Below, piece after piece: positions 60,454 to 64,000 of a stretch of 64,000 nt of DNA. Below the pieces are notes generated by a model, which saw nothing but the letters and a program-made list of their open reading frames with translations, made no database searches and was not told the origin of the DNA. Where the stretch lies: positions 66,074,055 through 66,138,054 of the forward strand of contig CM037780.1 of assembly GCA_021229015.1 (NCBI GenBank), in the 5' to 3' direction. The stretch comes from Solen grandis. Taxonomy: Eukaryota; Mollusca; Bivalvia; Adapedonta; Solenidae. A program made the translations under genes and the position numbers. Each line of letters starts with the position of its first letter. Position 1 is the first letter of the stretch.

Positions 60454-63262
60454 ACGGCACAGTTGACCAAGAAATATGAGTTTTTTTTTCTATTTCAGCC
60501 ATTACAGGTAATGCCTTTAATAGACTCAATGCAATATTGGTACTCGTTCGTATTCCCAAATGTTGCATATTCTTTACGCACAACCTGTGTGCCCGCTCAA
60601 TTATAAGTAGTTCGCTTTGCGTTAACTCGAATAAACATTCTACTCCAAATAACGCTTTGGGGAGAATGACATGGTCATAAATGCGTTTACAGGTGATTGG
60701 ATTGAGCCCATTTTTATGGAAAACACACGCGGCTATACCAAAGAAGGTACGTCTCAGTTTAGAACTCAATTCAATTGCACGTTTAGACTGTGCATGACGA
60801 GTGTTGCACTGAACACCGAGATGTGTATAACTTGACTCTTCAGAAATAATGTCCTCCCCAATTTTCCAGCATCGGACGGACCGAGCTGCCGCATGTTTAC
60901 TTTCATTAGATACTAAAATTGCGCATTTAGAAGAATTATATTGAAATCTCCAACGGAATGCATATGCATGACAGATGTTCAAAAGGCGTTGTAAGCCGGT
61001 AATTGACAAGGAAAGCAATGCCATGTCATCTGCTACCGTGGGCGCAGCAAAACTGATAGTACCTATATTCAACCCATATCCTGAGTCAGCCAATTCCCTA
61101 ATTAGGTCGTTAACGAAGCATAAATACAGGAATGGCGAACAGATGCCCCCTTGTCTGGATCCGCACATGATAGGAAACCAATCAGAGGTATAGCCTTTAT
61201 ACATTACCCGGCTGTATGAGTCAGTATGTAATTCGACTACAGAGTGCCAAAGCTTTCCTGATATACCCATATGAGAGAGTTTATAAAAAAGTCCATTATG
61301 CCACATTCCATCGAATGCCATTCGAACATCAAGGAAACATGTATATAGTTTACTCCCTAGATCCGTACAATAGTTAACACACTCCTTCATTAAAAAACTT
61401 GTCATTAAAGTACCCATACCTTCCTGAAATCCACCTTGTAAATTATGAATTGGTATTGATACGCTTTTATTTAATCTATTTAATAGTATACTTTCATAAA
61501 GTTTGAGAATGCAAGAGGACAGCGTGATAGCCCTATAGCTTTTAGGGTCATCCTTACGCTTGCTTCCACCCTTATGAAGGGTTATGATATTACCTAGTTT
61601 CATTTCATGAGGAATGTAAGAGCTAAAAAACATTTCATTAAAAAGAAGAGTCAAAACACAGAGTAGTTTCTCTCCGCCATGGATAATGTGTTCATAACAA
61701 ACATTATCAATCCCACACATTTTTCCTAATTTGAATTTTTTAATACATCTGTTTAACTCTTCCTGATAAATGCGTTTATCATTGGTAACACACCCCGTTC
61801 TTTTCTTTAACACATTAACTTCATCATCTATCTTTTGTTTAAAATCAGAGTCGAAGTGCTTATCACTGTTATTACTGTATATGTTTTTGAAATAGGAACC
61901 CCATCCTTGCGCTATGGCATAAGGATCTCTTACCAGCCTACCATTAAACTTTATTTCATTACCCTCCTTGGACGACCTTGACCTTTTACTATTAAAAAGG
62001 CGCCAAAATAGGGCACTGTCAATACAGGCGGCTTGATCTATTTCATCAAAGGATTTCTTTAAAAATGCATTTGTAGACTGCCGATGCAGAGCACGAAATG
62101 CACGCTTAGCCTCTTTATATTCCCGATACGAAGTATGGTCACTGCCTCGCGGACGGCCGTTACTTTTCCACGCATCTCGTTTATGTTTCATTACCTTATG
62201 TAGTGACTTAAGGTTGTCACACCAGTACGGTTTCAAATAGGGCTTGAAATTGGTTTTAGGAAAACATTCGTCAGATGAACATTTAATAATGTTGACTATA
62301 GATCTATATAGATTATCAATATCTGAAACGTTACAGTTAAGGTTATCAAACTGGTGCAATAATACTTCGCTACGTTCAGCCAGGATACTTGAATACTGAT
62401 CATATTGTGTTTTTGTTATTTTTTTCCAATTAATGTGTTGCCGAGAGCAATTCTCAGGCGATGGAATAGTTGCAGAGTTTACCGGTAGAGAGCACGACAC
62501 AAGGACTGGTCTGTGAGACGACACATTTAAACTGTCGTCATCTAATATTTGACATGCTTTTATCAAGTCTACCCATTCAGTCTGGACTAATATATGGTCA
62601 ATAAGGGAGTGATATTTGCCATTGTAGGACACAAAAGATGCATCCGCCCCTGTACATTTTGGTAAAGTATTTATTGCTATTAGGTTATTCAATGATAAGA
62701 AATTGTTTAGAGCTGCAGTGCGGGCATCGCTGGGCTTTAAGAAACTTTGCCCTTGTAAATGAGTATTGAAATCCCCCATTATAACAACGCGACCTTTATG
62801 ACAATAGTAACTATACAAATCATTTAAGTTGTCAAGAAATTCCATGTACGTTTTGAGGCCATAATTGGAACAAGGGGCATACACTTGTATCACATAAATA
62901 AATTGGTCAGTACATAGAACTTGTATTTGTATACCAACAATACAATTACTTTCAATGTCTAAAATAGTGACTCTATTGTCTAGAGTCTTTTGACATAGGA
63001 GTGCAACACCACCTCGATCAGGCCGACGCCCTCCTGTAAAAATTGAGTGTGACAAGTTACACACACCAAAACCTTTGTAGTTTTTATGTATACTATCTAA
63101 AAAAGAAATATTTTCATTTTTTAGCCAGTGTTCCGAAATACCTATTACATTTATTTTATCACTGTTAAGTAGACAGCTTAAATAATAGGCGCTCGACATG
63201 AGGCCTGTTGCATTCCACGTGCAAAGTTGGAGATTATGATATGACGACGCACGGAAGAACAA
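60413..63262 (-). CDS. LINE ORF2: endonuclease + reverse transcriptase (truncated by frameshift)
   Basis: 949 codons open. The APE-type endonuclease covers residues 1-255 with all key residues present: N17 in WNATG, E44 in SEHW, VYAPCSN (127-133), GDFN (163-166), D222-H223 in SLIDHIL and H250 in SSHRPV. It nicks target DNA to prime reverse transcription. The reverse transcriptase spans about 505-790: FLDVRMAFD with D645, GSRQGG (701-706) and VADD with D745/D746; Y or F is usual at the V position. The frame lacks an ATG before the endonuclease (the first codon here is TTG, with an in-frame TGA at 63274-63272). The stop near 60413 results from a run of nine A (60481-60489) that shifts the frame; one A fewer joins it to the next entry. 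Confidence 0.9.
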   Translation of the reverse strand: MFFRASSYHNLQLCTWNATGLMSSAYYLSCLLNSDKINVIGISEHWLKNENISFLDSIHKNYKGFGVCNLSHSIFTGGRRPDRGGVALLCQKTLDNRVTILDIESNCIVGIQIQVLCTDQFIYVIQVYAPCSNYGLKTYMEFLDNLNDLYSYYCHKGRVVIMGDFNTHLQGQSFLKPSDARTAALNNFLSLNNLIAINTLPKCTGADASFVSYNGKYHSLIDHILVQTEWVDLIKACQILDDDSLNVSSHRPVLVSCSLPVNSATIPSPENCSRQHINWKKITKTQYDQYSSILAERSEVLLHQFDNLNCNVSDIDNLYRSIVNIIKCSSDECFPKTNFKPYLKPYWCDNLKSLHKVMKHKRDAWKSNGRPRGSDHTSYREYKEAKRAFRALHRQSTNAFLKKSFDEIDQAACIDSALFWRLFNSKRSRSSKEGNEIKFNGRLVRDPYAIAQGWGSYFKNIYSNNSDKHFDSDFKQKIDDEVNVLKKRTGCVTNDKRIYQEELNRCIKKFKLGKMCGIDNVCYEHIIHGGEKLLCVLTLLFNEMFFSSYIPHEMKLGNIITLHKGGSKRKDDPKSYRAITLSSCILKLYESILLNRLNKSVSIPIHNLQGGFQEGMGTLMTSFLMKECVNYCTDLGSKLYTCFLDVRMAFDGMWHNGLFYKLSHMGISGKLWHSVVELHTDSYSRVMYKGYTSDWFPIMCGSRQGGICSPFLYLCFVNDLIRELADSGYGLNIGTISFAAPTVADDMALLSLSITGLQRLLNICHAYAFRWRFQYNSSKCAILVSNESKHAAARSVRCWKIGEDIISEESSYTHLGVQCNTRHAQSKRAIELSSKLRRTFFGIAACVFHKNGLNPITCKRIYDHVILPKALFGVECLFELTQSELLIIERAHRLCVKNMQHLGIRTSTNIALSLLKALPVMAEIEKKTHISWSTVPFEQELCGQIYFLT

Positions 63263-63919
63263 ACACTTAACTCAACAAATGTCCTATTCATTTCGTGATA
63301 TTCAAATTAATTAATCAATTCTAGCATGTCTTTGAATTTTCTTTGTATGGGGCCTCAATACCACATGATATTATTTTTGTCGATTTGACGTCATTATCAT
63401 TTTTAACAAGACAAGTCACTTTAGGTTCTGCGACTCTAATGCATTATCTCCCATTTAAGAGCACCCCATTTAAGCTAAATAAAATTATTGTCATCTTCTA
63501 TGAAACTGAGGCTTGTGGGTTCAAATCCCGAAAGGGTCATCTTTTCTTTCTGTTTTATTTCTTTTCTATTCAGATTAGCTTTAGAAAGAAAAAAAAACTG
63601 TATAGTTTTATATTTTTTTTAAATATTTTTACAAAATTTAGGATCATGTACAAGATAAAAATGGCTGAATGACGTTTTATTTTAGGTATTTGCTTCACTT
63701 ACTAAAAATTAAGTTCATACTTTGTTTATATATTCATATAAAAACTAAAATGCTTCAAATTTTGAAGCCGAAGTGCCATTACTGTTTAAACAATATGTTA
63801 CAGACAGCACGACGTTTTTAAATATTCAGAATATTTATAATCATTGTTAAAAGCTTACCAATTTTGAGCAATGAGAATGTCAATATCAATAAACAAGTAA
63901 TATCTTCAAAAAAGATACT
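63263..63919. other. LINE 5' flank and intergenic
   Basis: Minus-strand frames are closed by many stops, so no ORF1 is present. The plus strand has gtgggttcaaatcccgaaag at 63515-63534, a B-box-like sequence without a matching A box, followed by T-rich DNA. The 109-codon plus ORF at 63343-63672 has no known motif. Confidence 0.5.
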
Positions 63920-64000
63920 CGGCCGTGGTAGCCAGCTTGGTGATTGGTGTCTGAGTGGTTTAACATGTAATAGATTTTGTTGTTGGTTTAATAGTTTTGT
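63920..64000 (+). mobile_element. Possible tRNA-like SINE head at the window edge
   Basis: ctcggccgtggtagccagct followed by tggtgattggtgtctgagtgg resembles the start of a tRNA-derived head (A box near tagccagcttgg). The window ends before a B box could be seen. Confidence 0.2.

Larger units (their letters stand above)
59324..63262 (-). mobile_element. Nearly intact LINE (non-LTR retrotransposon), CR1/Jockey-like
   Basis: Minus-strand element with endonuclease, reverse transcriptase and C-terminal CCHC knuckle in one ORF2 (broken by one base), followed by a 3' UTR of about 450 bases and a short tail of acattt/acactt hexamers at 59324-59350. The 3' UTR contains two related segments (59447-59577 and 59644-59775). 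There is no RNase H domain and no LTR. The clade is not settled: an EEP endonuclease with a CCHC end fits the CR1/Jockey groups. No ORF1 is seen upstream, so the 5' end may be truncated near 63290. Confidence 0.9.

Noticed and set aside
63343..63672. 109-codon plus-strand ORF upstream of the LINE
   Set aside because: No motif; second half is low-complexity Phe/Lys from T- and A-runs; opposite strand to the LINE.

Overview
The window is a stretch of AT-rich (roughly two thirds A+T by eye), gene-poor nuclear DNA from an animal, most likely a bivalve mollusc. The clues are a tRNA-derived SINE with a long conserved body of a kind I associate with bivalve genomes, a dispersed repeat whose chance translation contains the DPDQTAP string seen in many bivalve gene predictions, a clan-3 type cytochrome P450, a CR1/Jockey-like LINE, and abundant micro- and minisatellites. 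Species cannot be named from the sequence. A 100-N assembly gap lies at 42927-43026.

Layout. 1-4190 is a decayed mobile element. Two outward-facing arms (1-610 and 2694-3298, about 95% alike by eye, inverted) each carry a small basic ORF and a single-BIR (IAP-type) ORF. Between them is the wreck of a gene that I read as a PIN/FEN-like nuclease ending in a CXC cysteine motif. A second wrecked gene with a CYGC...HPSQ...HDC cysteine/histidine motif follows at 3675-4189. 4200-22240 is intergenic, with one DPDQTAP repeat copy, a candidate 2.4-kb DNA element, SINE pieces, a diverged ~60-bp minisatellite (19.2-20.06 kb) and a hairpin MITE. 22242-24244 holds the one intact host gene: an intronless P450 of 532 codons with a TATA box and poly(A) signals.

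24.3-59.3 kb has no recognisable protein gene. It holds MITEs (34.9, 41.6, 50.4 kb), a palindromic XhoI-motif cluster (37.5-38.3 kb), a LINE thumb-domain relic (45.9 kb), a tandem duplication in which only one copy expanded a 59-bp minisatellite (48.1/49.2 kb), SINEs (29.0, 48.8, 56.3 kb), a CpG-rich block (51.0-51.75 kb), a 2-kb minisatellite with a 71-bp higher-order unit (52.2-54.2 kb) and a 40-bp minisatellite (57.4-57.9 kb). 59.3-63.26 kb is a nearly intact LINE on the minus strand (endonuclease, reverse transcriptase, CCHC knuckle), broken only by one extra base in an A-run.

The genes do not form a pathway: one host enzyme gene sits among mobile and satellite DNA. The most unusual object is the BIR-bearing inverted-repeat element at the left edge, which pairs an apoptosis-inhibitor-type domain with a nuclease/CXC transposon-like gene and continues off the window.
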